Part shown: positions 46,497 to 55,114 of the stretch, piece by piece
Position numbering within the stretch: position 1 is the stretch's first letter
Layout of the letters: the number at the start of each line of letters is the position of its first letter
Source: an uncultured Paracoccaceae bacterium
GTDB taxonomy: Bacteria; Pseudomonadota; Alphaproteobacteria; Rhodobacterales; Rhodobacteraceae
Length of the DNA: 64,000 nt
NCBI GenBank assembly: GCA_947495795.1
Contig: CANMAI010000001.1
Span: 434,001-498,000 of the forward strand
Direction: 5' to 3'
Notes under the pieces: model-generated
Told to the model about the DNA's origin: nothing
What the model saw: the letters and a program-made list of their open reading frames with translations, nothing else
The model's database searches: none
Program-made: the position numbers and the translations under genes

Positions 46497-48380
46497 ATGG
46501 GAAACTTGCACAACACGATGACGCGCGGCCAGAAGGCTGCAATCCTGCTGAGCCTTGACGGTTTCTTCATGAGCGTCGCCCTGTTCACCGCACTTCAGCT
46601 CAGGCTCGGGCAGGTTTGGCCTGTTCAGTATTTTCCTCAGGGTACCGGTCTCTTCATACTGATGCCGCTCATCGGCATGGCGCTTTCCTGGTGGATGGGC
46701 ATACCCCGGATCGTACTCCGCACGTTCGAGCGTCGGGCGATACTTCGCCTCGGCCAGTTTGCCTCAATCATGGCGCTGATCTGCGCTGCGCTGAATACCG
46801 GGTTCAGTTTCGGCTTGCCCCGCTCCATTCCCGGAATCTGGGCAGCGGTATTTCTCTTCTTCGCCGTTTTCAGTAGGCTCTTTCTCCTTGATATTATGGA
46901 TCGCATCCAATCCCGTGCCAGCCCCAAGAAATCCGTTCTGATCTATGGCGCAGGCAGTACCGGTCAGCAGCTTATGGCAGCCCTTCAAGGCTCACCCGAT
47001 GTGAAACCCGTTGGTTTTCTGGATGAGAATCCGGCGCTGCGCAAAGTGGAGGTATCCGGCCTTCGCGTTTTCCTGCCTGACGATTTGCCCACTCTCATTG
47101 AACGCCGCGGTGTCGCACAGGTGATTCTGGCCATGCCCTCCATTACACCGGGGGAAAGAAGGCGCATTCTAAAGCAACTCGAGCATTTGGCGGTGGAAGT
47201 GCTCACTCTCCCGTCATTTGAGACAATGCTGGATGGTAGAGCGCTACAGGATCAGCTTCGCCCAGTCTCAGTGGATGATCTTCTCGGCCGCGATACCGTA
47301 GATCTGAGCAGCGAAGAGGTTTCTGCCGCCTATACCGGCAAGACGATCATGATTTCCGGGGCGGGCGGCTCCATAGGATCGGAACTCTGCCGTCAGTTGC
47401 TGGAGACGAATCCAGCACGTATCGTTCTTTACGAACAAAGCGAATTTGCGCTCTACCAGATCGATATGGACCTGCGTGAACTTGCTCACAACGAAATCGA
47501 GATTGTGTCCATTCTCGGCTCAGTCTGTGATGCCCCTCGTGTAGAACGAACGCTTCTGGCCAACGGAGTGCAGATCATCCTTCATGCAGCGGCCTACAAA
47601 CACGTTCCTCTGGTCGAGGAAAATGAGGTCGAGGGCGCGCGCAACAACATAATTGGCACCAGAACGCTGGCAGACGCGGCCGAAGCAGCCGGAGTCGAGC
47701 GCTTTATTCTCGTCTCGACGGACAAAGCGGTACGGCCGACAAACGTAATGGGTGCCACGAAACGCATGGCAGAACTGGTGGTTCAGGATCGCCAGACCCG
47801 CAGCAAGGGCACCATTTTTACAATGGTCCGCTTCGGCAACGTCCTAGGCTCCTCGGGCTCGGTCATCCCTCTGTTTCGCAAGCAAATCCAGTCCGGCGGG
47901 CCGGTAACGCTGACCCACGCAGACGTAACGCGCTATTTCATGACAATCCCGGAAGCAGCACAACTCGTCCTTCTGGCAGGCTCCTTCGCAGAGGGTGGGG
48001 AGGTGTTTGTTCTGGATATGGGCAAGCCGGTGAAAATCTGGGATCTGGCCCGCAGCCTGATAGAATTGTCCGGTTTCACGGTAAAGGACGAGGCCAACCC
48101 AAAGGGTGATATTTCCATCGAAATCACCGGCTTGCGCCCCGGAGAAAAGCTCTACGAAGAGCTTTTGATAGACGACACCACAATCGCCACACCACACCCC
48201 AAGATCCTCAGGGCAGCCGAAGGTCTGCTTTCCGAAACGGAAACGGCATCAAGCCTCCGCGATATCGAAAGCGCTGTAAGCGCTGGCGATGGATCGATCC
48301 TACGAACGATTCTCGAACACAGGCTTGACGGTTATTCACCAGAAACCGGTAAGATCGGCGGTCAACGGCTCAGTTCGTGA
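46497..48380 (+). CDS. Nucleotide-sugar 4,6-dehydratase/epimerase, membrane-bound (CapD/WbpM/PglF type)
   Basis: The start chosen is ATG 46497 (MGNLHNTMTRG) with GCGGGA upstream, giving 627 residues; a TTG at 46359 opens a longer frame. Four N-terminal membrane helices lie at about 12-125. A first Rossmann unit has VLIYGAGSTGQQ. The catalytic SDR domain has MISGAGGSIGSELCRQLL, HAAAYKHVPLVEENE and LVSTDKAVRPTNVMGATKRM, in which Met replaces the usual catalytic Tyr, as is normal for this group. It probably makes a 4-keto-6-deoxy UDP-HexNAc for a surface glycan. Product stereochemistry is unknown. Confidence 0.93.
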   Translation: MGNLHNTMTRGQKAAILLSLDGFFMSVALFTALQLRLGQVWPVQYFPQGTGLFILMPLIGMALSWWMGIPRIVLRTFERRAILRLGQFASIMALICAALNTGFSFGLPRSIPGIWAAVFLFFAVFSRLFLLDIMDRIQSRASPKKSVLIYGAGSTGQQLMAALQGSPDVKPVGFLDENPALRKVEVSGLRVFLPDDLPTLIERRGVAQVILAMPSITPGERRRILKQLEHLAVEVLTLPSFETMLDGRALQDQLRPVSVDDLLGRDTVDLSSEEVSAAYTGKTIMISGAGGSIGSELCRQLLETNPARIVLYEQSEFALYQIDMDLRELAHNEIEIVSILGSVCDAPRVERTLLANGVQIILHAAAYKHVPLVEENEVEGARNNIIGTRTLADAAEAAGVERFILVSTDKAVRPTNVMGATKRMAELVVQDRQTRSKGTIFTMVRFGNVLGSSGSVIPLFRKQIQSGGPVTLTHADVTRYFMTIPEAAQLVLLAGSFAEGGEVFVLDMGKPVKIWDLARSLIELSGFTVKDEANPKGDISIEITGLRPGEKLYEELLIDDTTIATPHPKILRAAEGLLSETETASSLRDIESAVSAGDGSILRTILEHRLDGYSPETGKIGGQRLSS

Positions 48381-48571
48381 ATGCAGACGCATCAAATGGC
48401 CAGTCAGATTGACATATGATGCAGAATACAGATCTTCGGTGACTGGATTGGTGGATACTGAGATAAAGCTTATCAAGCTTTACTAAACTGACCTTGGCAT
48501 AGCTTTCACCTTTTCAGGTAGCGGTTACCGCGGCACTGTCGAGTATCACTCAACTCACATAGTCTACTTAC

Positions 48572-48599
48572 AAAAAAGAGCGGGCCAGGGCCCGCTCTT
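48572..48599 (-). terminator. Rho-independent terminator of the porin gene
   Basis: AAGAGCGGGCC (48576-48586) pairs exactly with GGCCCGCTCTT (48589-48599), and on the minus strand the stem runs into TTTTTTG. It lies 22 bp past the porin stop. The plus-strand side is followed by CCTTTCTT, so it may also end transcripts from the dehydratase gene. Confidence 0.92.
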
Positions 48600-48621
48600 C
48601 CTTTCTTCAGATCCGGTAGGA

Positions 48622-49584
48622 TCAGAAGGACATGGAGAAACCCATACCAGCGCGCAGTTCGTCGTCGCCAGAGATGTTGGATGTGGAAACGGCACCTACG
48701 AGGGCGAGACCGCCACCGAGGTCGTATTCACCAAATACACCGTAGGATTCGTTATCAACATCACCTGTCCAAACCGCAACGTTTGCGCCAACGGTGATTG
48801 CGCCAGCGGAGTAAGCCAGAGAACCTTGGATAACGTCACTGTCACCAAATGCGGCAGCCACTGAGTCCACGATCTGGTAAGAAGCTTTACCAGTGATGGA
48901 ACCGAAGCCGAGGCTACCGGAAACGCCGATGACGGAGTGGTCGCCAGTGCCGAGATCAACAGAATCTGTTTCAGTTTCTGTGTAGCCAAGGCCAAAGCCT
49001 ACATCAACGCTACCGAAGGAGCCGGAGTAACCAACACCTACAGCAAGAATGTCGTCGATCTCGTCAACACCAGCTATACCAGAACCTTGCTCAACAGAGA
49101 CAGACCCTGTGAACCCGGAAACAGTGTAGTCGTAGCGCAGAATGATACCATCGGACAGACCGTCAAGGCCAGAGTCAAACGCATAGTAGTCAGCTTCATC
49201 AGCCAGACCGCCAGTGTCGATACCAACAGAAACTTTGTCGTAAGCGCTGTCTACGTCACCGAGTGTCAAAGTACCGAATGCACCTTCAACAAATACGTTG
49301 AAATCATCGATGTCTTCGCCCGTGCCAGCGTTAGCAGCAGAATGCTCGATTTCAACGTTTGCACCGAAGGAGATGCCAGCGTCGGATGTGCCGGACAGAG
49401 TGATGTCGAGGCCATAGTCACCAACAAAGTCGATACCGTCGTTAGCCGCGCCGTCGAGGTCTGTGTAAGTGATACCAAGTTCGGCAGAACCGGAGAAAGA
49501 TACCGGGGCACCTTCGTGGCCGTCAGCGAATGCAGCGCCGCCGAAGGCGACCAGTGCAGTCGTTGCAAAGAGAACGTTTTTCAT
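48622..49584 (-). CDS. General porin (Rhodobacter type)
   Basis: The 320-residue product has a signal peptide MKNVLFATTALVAFGGAAFA with likely cleavage before DG. The mature protein is acidic and built of short amphipathic beta strands (VSFSGSAELGITYTDLDG, GAFGTLTLGDVDSAYDKVSVGID in part) and ends in Phe (MGFSMSF), the mark of outer-membrane barrels. The FGTLTLGDVDSA segment is typical of the L3 constriction region of Rhodobacter-type trimeric porins. GAGGGAAA lies before the ATG and sits inside an inverted repeat. It should form diffusion pores for small solutes. Confidence 0.94.
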   Translation of the reverse strand: MKNVLFATTALVAFGGAAFADGHEGAPVSFSGSAELGITYTDLDGAANDGIDFVGDYGLDITLSGTSDAGISFGANVEIEHSAANAGTGEDIDDFNVFVEGAFGTLTLGDVDSAYDKVSVGIDTGGLADEADYYAFDSGLDGLSDGIILRYDYTVSGFTGSVSVEQGSGIAGVDEIDDILAVGVGYSGSFGSVDVGFGLGYTETETDSVDLGTGDHSVIGVSGSLGFGSITGKASYQIVDSVAAAFGDSDVIQGSLAYSAGAITVGANVAVWTGDVDNESYGVFGEYDLGGGLALVGAVSTSNISGDDELRAGMGFSMSF

Positions 49585-49592
49585 CGTTTTCC

Positions 49593-49669
49593 CTCAAATT
49601 TGTGTTTCAGAGTGCACCTCACTCCAGGTCCACCCGGATGAGTACGTTTGCTAAATGATCAAATTTGAG
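49593..49669 (-). promoter_or_regulatory. Inverted repeat spanning the porin leader and ribosome-binding site
   Basis: CTCAAATTTG at 49593-49602 and CAAATTTGAG at 49660-49669 are exact reverse complements 57 bp apart. In the porin mRNA the downstream copy reads CAAATTTGAGGGAAAACG just before the start codon, so its last three bases belong to the GAGGG ribosome-binding site. If transcription starts upstream of 49669, pairing could hide that site. The structure is seen; regulation is inferred. Confidence 0.5.
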
Positions 49670-49839
49670 ACGCGGATCAAGCAAATGCCCAGAAGGGTCC
49701 CGCGAAAAAGATTCTTGATGCAGCAAAGCCACACTGTGGCAATTCGAGATATATGCCTTCGCTCTTGTAGCCATTTGCCCAGTTCGCTAGAAAATCTTCA
49801 ACGCTTTAAGCGCATGTTTTCTGGGGCAGGAGTTGAGCC

Positions 49840-50334
49840 ATGGCATCCAAACGGAATATTCTGGCGATCTGCATGGCCTCATTGGTGTTAGCAGCCTGTG
49901 GTGGTACACCAGAAGAACGCTCCAATCGCATAGAGGAACAGCGCCAGTCCCGCCTCACTGAAAACCAGCGCGATGGCAGCCGTTTCTTCGATCTCTTCGG
50001 AGACCGCGGCGAGGATCAGAAGATCGGCGTCAACAAATATCTCTGGGCTGCATCGCTTGATACGCTCTCCATCCTGCCCATTGAAGCGGCTGATCCTTTC
50101 TCCGGCATCATCACAACGGATTGGGGCCGGGTGAACGGCGCTTCACAGCCTTACCGGATCACTGTCTATATAACAGAGCCCGCACTCGAGGCACGCTCGC
50201 TCCGCGTTGCCGTTTTCCGCCAATCGGGTGGGCGCGCCGTGGCCGTAAGTGATGAGATCGCCAAAGAAATCGAGAATGCAATCCTCACACGCGCCCGCCA
50301 GATCCGCGTCTCAGAGGCCGGGCGTCGCAGCTGA
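49840..50334 (+). CDS. DUF3576 lipoprotein
   Basis: The 164-residue protein begins with a lipoprotein signal, [22 protein letters not shown], with Cys20 as the lipid anchor (lipobox LAAC). Residues 45-160 match the DUF3576 pattern, with [34 protein letters not shown] in part and a final [29 protein letters not shown] precedes the ATG. It lies 26 bp before leuS and is probably co-transcribed with leuS-lptE-holA. The function is unknown; outer-membrane biogenesis is suggested only by the neighbours. Confidence 0.9.
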   Translation: MASKRNILAICMASLVLAACGGTPEERSNRIEEQRQSRLTENQRDGSRFFDLFGDRGEDQKIGVNKYLWAASLDTLSILPIEAADPFSGIITTDWGRVNGASQPYRITVYITEPALEARSLRVAVFRQSGGRAVAVSDEIAKEIENAILTRARQIRVSEAGRRS

Positions 50335-50360
50335 CGCCGGAATTTAGGAAAGAACAGCAA

Positions 50361-52940
50361 ATGTCCCGCCTGAACGCGCGCGAGATTGAACCAAAGTGGC
50401 AAGCCGCCTGGGAAAAGGCGGGAGTGTTCGAAGCCAAGCGCAGCCCAGACCGGCCCAAATACTATGTGCTGGAGATGTTCCCGTACCCTTCCGGCAATCT
50501 CCATATGGGCCATGTGCGCAACTACACGATGGGCGATGTGGTGGCGCGCTACAAGCTCGTAAATGGCTATTCGGTTCTGCATCCTATGGGGTGGGATGCT
50601 TTTGGCTTGCCCGCTGAGAACGCCGCAATCGATCGTAAAACGCATCCCGGCGAATGGACCTATGGCAACATCGCCGCAATGCGAAGTCAGTTCAAGTCAA
50701 TCGGTCTTTCGATTGACTGGTCTCGCGAATTTGCCACCTGCGATCCCGAATACTACGGCCAGCAGCAGGCGCTTTTTCTGGATATGATGGAGGCTGGCCT
50801 CGTTTACCGCAAGAACGCCACCGTCAACTGGGATCCGGTGGATATGACGGTGCTGGCAAATGAACAGGTGGAGAACGGCCGCGGTTGGCGTTCTGGTGCT
50901 TTGGTGGAACGGCGCGAACTCACGCAATGGTTCTTCAAGATTTCCGAGTATTCGGAAGAGCTTCTGGCTGCACTCGATACTCTGAAAGACTGGCCGGAGA
51001 AGGTGCGTCTGATGCAAGCCAACTGGATCGGCAAAAGCCGTGGCCTGCAATTTGCATTCAAAACCATCGGCGCACCTGAAGGATTTGAGGATCTCGAAGT
51101 CTACACGACCCGACCAGATACGTTACTGGGCGCCAGTTTTGCTGCCATCTCGCCGGATCATCCGCTTTCCAAGGAGCTGGAGGCTAAAAATCCTGCACTT
51201 GAAGACTTCAATACGGAGTGCCGCCAGATTGGCACATCGGAAGAAGCATTGGAAACTGCCGAGAAACGGGGCTTCGATACCGGCCTCCGTGTCCAGCATC
51301 CGTTGGATCCGAATTGGACGTTGCCTGTCTATGTGGCCAACTTCATCCTGATGGATTACGGCACGGGCGCAATTTTCGGCTGCCCGGCACACGACCAACG
51401 CGATCTCGATTTTGCCCGCAAATACGGCCTGGACGTTATCGATACTTTCATTGCTCTGGAAAACGGAACTCCTGTTGAGACCGAGGCCTTTGTGCCAGCC
51501 AAAACCGAGAAAGTGCTTTTCACCAAGCCCATAGCGGGCGGCCCGGAGATGACGGGCAACGAGGCGATTGATGCCGCAATTACCTTCTGTGAAGCAAAGG
51601 GTATCGGCCAAGGCGTCACAAAGTTCCGTCTTCGCGATTGGGGTGTCAGTCGCCAGCGCTATTGGGGCTGTCCAATTCCTGTTGTTCATTGCGACGAATG
51701 CGGCACAGTAGCTGAGAAGAAAGAAAATCTGCCTGTCCGTTTGCCGCAGGATGTTACTCTCGATCAGCCCGGCAATCCGCTGAACCGCCATCCCACATGG
51801 CGCGATACGCCGTGCCCCGCCTGTGGCAAACCTGCCAAGCGGGAAACGGACACGATGGATACGTTCGTAGATAGCTCCTGGTATTTTGCGCGCTTCACGG
51901 CACCCAGCGCCGAAACGCCAACAGAGGCCGAAGATGCGGCCTATTGGATGAATGTCGATCAGTATATCGGCGGTGTCGAACACGCGATCCTGCATCTGCT
52001 CTATTCGCGGTTCTTTGCGCGCGCGATGCAAAAAACCGGGCACCTGCCGGAAAGCGCGATTGAGCCCTTCAACGCGCTTTTCACGCAAGGTATGGTCTGC
52101 CACGAAACCTTTTCGATCCCAGAGCCAAGCTCGGATGCACGCAAAACGTGGTACGCGCCGGATGAGGTTGTGCAAAAGGATGACGGATTTGCTCTGACGG
52201 ACGGAACCCCTGTCTTCCGGGGGCCAAGCATCAAGATGTCGAAATCCAAACGTAATGTCGTGGATCCTGTTGATATCGTTGATCAATATGGAGCGGATAC
52301 GGCGCGCTGGTTTGTAATGTCCGATAGCCCGCCAGAGCGTGATGTGGAATGGACAGCCGCCGGTGCCGACGCAACCTGGAAGCACCTTCAACGCGTCTGG
52401 CGGCTGGCGGATGAGATACGCAATGCGCCTGCAAATGATGGCGAAAGCGAAGATGCACTCGCACTCCGCAAGCTAACCCATCGCAGCATCCGCGACGTAA
52501 CAGATGGTATCGAGGGCTTCGCGTTCAACAAGGCCGTAGCAAAGCTCTATGAGCTGACAAACGCCATCGCCAAATCAACGGGCGATGCTCCCGGGCTTGG
52601 TGCAGCACGGCGCGAGGCTATGACAGTCATGGCGCAACTGATGCAACCTTTCACACCACATCTGGCCGAGGAAATCTGGGCCGCAATGGGCGGCGAAGGT
52701 CTTGTCTCTCAGGCTGCGTGGCCCGCCGCTGAAGAAAGCCTGCTGAAAGAGGAAAGCATCGTCCTGCCCATCCAGATCAACGGCAAGCGCCGCGCCGAAA
52801 TTTCGGTTCCGGCAGCGGCAGATAAATCAGCTGTAGAAGCGCTGGCATTGGCCGATGCCGCAGTACAGCGCGCGCTTGATGGTGCAACCCCGCGCAAGAT
52901 CATCGTGGTGCCCGGGCGGATCGTGAATGTGGTGCTCTGA
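50361..52940 (+). CDS. leuS: Leucyl-tRNA synthetase
   Basis: The 859-residue class I synthetase charges tRNA-Leu. The HIGH-like motif is [16 protein letters not shown] (about 42-57), and the KMSKS loop is [13 protein letters not shown] (about 620-632). The CP1 editing domain has [12 protein letters not shown] and a full-length insertion, and a zinc-binding [11 protein letters not shown]...CPACGKP is present. All catalytic motifs are intact. The stop overlaps the lptE start by 14 bp. Confidence 0.98.
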   Translation: MSRLNAREIEPKWQAAWEKAGVFEAKRSPDRPKYYVLEMFPYPSGNLHMGHVRNYTMGDVVARYKLVNGYSVLHPMGWDAFGLPAENAAIDRKTHPGEWTYGNIAAMRSQFKSIGLSIDWSREFATCDPEYYGQQQALFLDMMEAGLVYRKNATVNWDPVDMTVLANEQVENGRGWRSGALVERRELTQWFFKISEYSEELLAALDTLKDWPEKVRLMQANWIGKSRGLQFAFKTIGAPEGFEDLEVYTTRPDTLLGASFAAISPDHPLSKELEAKNPALEDFNTECRQIGTSEEALETAEKRGFDTGLRVQHPLDPNWTLPVYVANFILMDYGTGAIFGCPAHDQRDLDFARKYGLDVIDTFIALENGTPVETEAFVPAKTEKVLFTKPIAGGPEMTGNEAIDAAITFCEAKGIGQGVTKFRLRDWGVSRQRYWGCPIPVVHCDECGTVAEKKENLPVRLPQDVTLDQPGNPLNRHPTWRDTPCPACGKPAKRETDTMDTFVDSSWYFARFTAPSAETPTEAEDAAYWMNVDQYIGGVEHAILHLLYSRFFARAMQKTGHLPESAIEPFNALFTQGMVCHETFSIPEPSSDARKTWYAPDEVVQKDDGFALTDGTPVFRGPSIKMSKSKRNVVDPVDIVDQYGADTARWFVMSDSPPERDVEWTAAGADATWKHLQRVWRLADEIRNAPANDGESEDALALRKLTHRSIRDVTDGIEGFAFNKAVAKLYELTNAIAKSTGDAPGLGAARREAMTVMAQLMQPFTPHLAEEIWAAMGGEGLVSQAAWPAAEESLLKEESIVLPIQINGKRRAEISVPAAADKSAVEALALADAAVQRALDGATPRKIIVVPGRIVNVVL

Positions 52941-53424
52941 GCGCCGTACTTTTCTGGCAGGGCTGGCATCGGTGCTGGCCCTTCAAGGTTGCGGGTTCAC
53001 TCCCCTTTACGGCAGCGGAAGCGCAGCATCTCAGCTTCAAAACCAAATCGCAATCGGCCCGCTCGAAGGACGCTTCGGCTTCGAGATGCGACAACAACTC
53101 GAAGCGCGGCTCGGCGCAGCTCAAAACCCCCGCTACACCCTGATGATCGTTCCAGAGATCACATCCGAGGGTCGCGCGATCCGGTCCGACAACACTATCA
53201 CACGCGTCAATGTCACGGGTCGCGCCAGCTTCCAGGTGCAAGATTTTTCTGACGAAAAGCCGGTTTTCACAGGTCAGGTGCGTAATTTCACCGCCTACAG
53301 CACCACCGCCTCACCCTTCGCCACGGATACAGCCCGCCAGGATTCAGAACGCAGGCTTGCCATCGCACTGGCAGACCAGATCGTGCTTCGCCTCGCCACC
53401 ACTGCCGGGGATTGGTTCAAATGA
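52927..53424 (+). CDS. lptE: LPS-assembly lipoprotein LptE
   Basis: The 165-residue product starts inside leuS (ATG 52927, [14 protein letters not shown]). The signal peptide ends in [13 protein letters not shown], with the lipidated Cys in the LQGC lipobox and the GFTPLYG motif of LptE. LptE plugs the LptD barrel and helps place LPS on the outer leaflet. Length is normal for alphaproteobacteria. It overlaps holA by 4 bp. Confidence 0.93.
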   Translation: MWCSERRTFLAGLASVLALQGCGFTPLYGSGSAASQLQNQIAIGPLEGRFGFEMRQQLEARLGAAQNPRYTLMIVPEITSEGRAIRSDNTITRVNVTGRASFQVQDFSDEKPVFTGQVRNFTAYSTTASPFATDTARQDSERRLAIALADQIVLRLATTAGDWFK

Positions 53425-54443
53425 AGCTCAGTCCTCGCGATGCCGGAAAGTTTTTCACGCATCCGGATACGAGCCGAAGCGGCATTCTGATCTTTGGACC
53501 AGATGCGATGCGTGTTGCCCTCAAACGGCAGGATCTGGTGAAAGCGCTGATCGGGCCGGAAGGTGCCAATGAGATGCGCCTCACACGTATGTCCGGTGCA
53601 GACCTCCGACGTGATCCTGCGGCACTTGATGATGCCCTGAAGGCGCAGGGCTTCTTTCCCGGGCAAAGGGTTGTGCTGGTGGAAGAAGCCACGGACGGAC
53701 TGGCCAAGCTGATGCAATCGGCCTTGGCGGAGTGGCGGGAAGGCGATGCCATGATCGTGGCAACGGCAGGCCAGCTCAACACCAGATCCGCGCTCCGCAA
53801 AGCGTTCGAGGCGGACAGGCGTGCCCTTGCCGCAGCGATCTACACCGATCCTGCCAGCCGGGATGAAATTGAGGCAGAGCTCGCGAAAGCAGGCCTTCGC
53901 GATATTCCAGGGCCGGTCCTGAATGATCTTATGGCACTTGGCCGTGCGTTGGATCCAGGTGACTTTCGCCAGACACTTGAAAAACTGGCTCTCTACAAGG
54001 GCAGTGATGAAGCGCCACTCTCGGCCGAGGATATCACAGCCGTTGCCCCGCAAGACAGCGATGCGGATCTGGATGAGGTTGTCCATCTCGTGGCTGAGGG
54101 CTCGGTTCAGGCGCTCGGGGATGCGATGCAAAAGCTTGGAAGTCAGGGTGCCAACCCCACAAGCCTCTGCATATCCCTCATGCGGCACTTCCGTCTGCTC
54201 TACATGGCTGCCGCTGATTCCCAGGGCCCCGATGCGGCTCTCAGCCGCGCACGCCCCCCCGTTTTCGGGCCGCGAAAAGACAGGATGGCCCGACAGGCCC
54301 GCGCCTGGGGTGCCAATCGACTGGAACCGGTGCTTGGCCTGATAACAGACACCGATCTTATGCTCCGGTCCCCGCGCCCGTTACCGGCAATGGCACTTGT
54401 AGAGCGCCTGTTCATCCGTATCGCCATGCAACACAAACACTAG
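53421..54443 (+). CDS. holA: DNA polymerase III subunit delta
   Basis: The start is the ATG overlapping the lptE stop (ATGA), giving 340 residues. Delta opens the beta clamp in the clamp-loader complex. ILIFGPDAMRVALKRQDLV is the degenerate P-loop region, and the AEGSVQALGDAMQKLGSQGANPTSLCISLMRHFRLLYMA segment (in part) is typical of the delta C-terminal domain. The leuS-lptE-holA order is common in alphaproteobacteria. Confidence 0.93.
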   Translation: MKLSPRDAGKFFTHPDTSRSGILIFGPDAMRVALKRQDLVKALIGPEGANEMRLTRMSGADLRRDPAALDDALKAQGFFPGQRVVLVEEATDGLAKLMQSALAEWREGDAMIVATAGQLNTRSALRKAFEADRRALAAAIYTDPASRDEIEAELAKAGLRDIPGPVLNDLMALGRALDPGDFRQTLEKLALYKGSDEAPLSAEDITAVAPQDSDADLDEVVHLVAEGSVQALGDAMQKLGSQGANPTSLCISLMRHFRLLYMAAADSQGPDAALSRARPPVFGPRKDRMARQARAWGANRLEPVLGLITDTDLMLRSPRPLPAMALVERLFIRIAMQHKH

Positions 54444-54451
54444 GATTGGCT

Positions 54452-55054
54452 ATGTACAAAGTGATTGGTCATCCCCGGTCACGCGCACTGCGCGTGATTT
54501 GGGCACTCGAAGAACTTGAGCAGCCTTACAAGATCGTGCCCGCGCCGCCACGTTCCGAGGAAGCACTGCGCTACAACCCTCTTGGGAAAATCCCAGCGCT
54601 TGTGGACGAAAAGGCAACCCTTACCGATAGCGTCGCAATCATCACGTATCTCGCCGACAAGCATGGCACCCTGACCCATAAGGCAGGCACACCCGAACGG
54701 GCGCATCAGGACGCCCTCACTCAGTTTGCCGTCTCCGAGATCGATGCAGCCCTGTGGACGAAATCCAAGCACAGCTTCATCCTTCCGGAAGATCAGCGCA
54801 TCCCGGCCGCGAAGGCCACGGCGGCTGGCGAATTTGCAACTGCGATGGCACAGCTTGATATGCTGCTAGGCGAGCAGGAATTTGTTGCGGGCGATGATCT
54901 GACGATACCCGACATCGTTATCAGCCACTGCGCAGGCTGGGCGCTTTCTGCGAAGTTCCCGCTGCCGGAAGGGCGGGTCGGCGCCTATCTCAAGCGCCTG
55001 CGTAAGCGCCCGGCGATGGGTCGTACATTGGAAGCGGTTGCCAAGCACGTCTGA
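54452..55054 (+). CDS. Glutathione S-transferase family protein
   Basis: The start chosen is ATG 54452 (MYKVIGHPRSRALRVIW), 200 residues; a TTG two codons earlier is possible. The N-terminal thioredoxin-like domain has RSRALRVIWALEELEQPYKIV, NPLGKIPALVDE (cis-Pro) and LTDSVAIITYLAD (glutathione-binding Ser). The C-terminal helical domain has VAGDDLTIPDIVISH. The catalytic residue is probably a Ser or Arg in HPRSRA, as in bacterial beta/theta-like GSTs. The substrate is unknown. Confidence 0.9.
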   Translation: MYKVIGHPRSRALRVIWALEELEQPYKIVPAPPRSEEALRYNPLGKIPALVDEKATLTDSVAIITYLADKHGTLTHKAGTPERAHQDALTQFAVSEIDAALWTKSKHSFILPEDQRIPAAKATAAGEFATAMAQLDMLLGEQEFVAGDDLTIPDIVISHCAGWALSAKFPLPEGRVGAYLKRLRKRPAMGRTLEAVAKHV

Positions 55055-55114
55055 GCCTTTCACACCGCGCATTCGGCGGATAAGGTTTGCCGCAAAAGCA
55101 GGTGAGGGTGCCGG

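Noticed and set aside
48464-48482. TAAAGCTT-ATC-AAGCTTTA as a terminator of the dehydratase gene
   Set aside because: The stem is short and AT-rich with a 3-base loop and no T-run; the hairpin at 48572-48599 is a better shared end.
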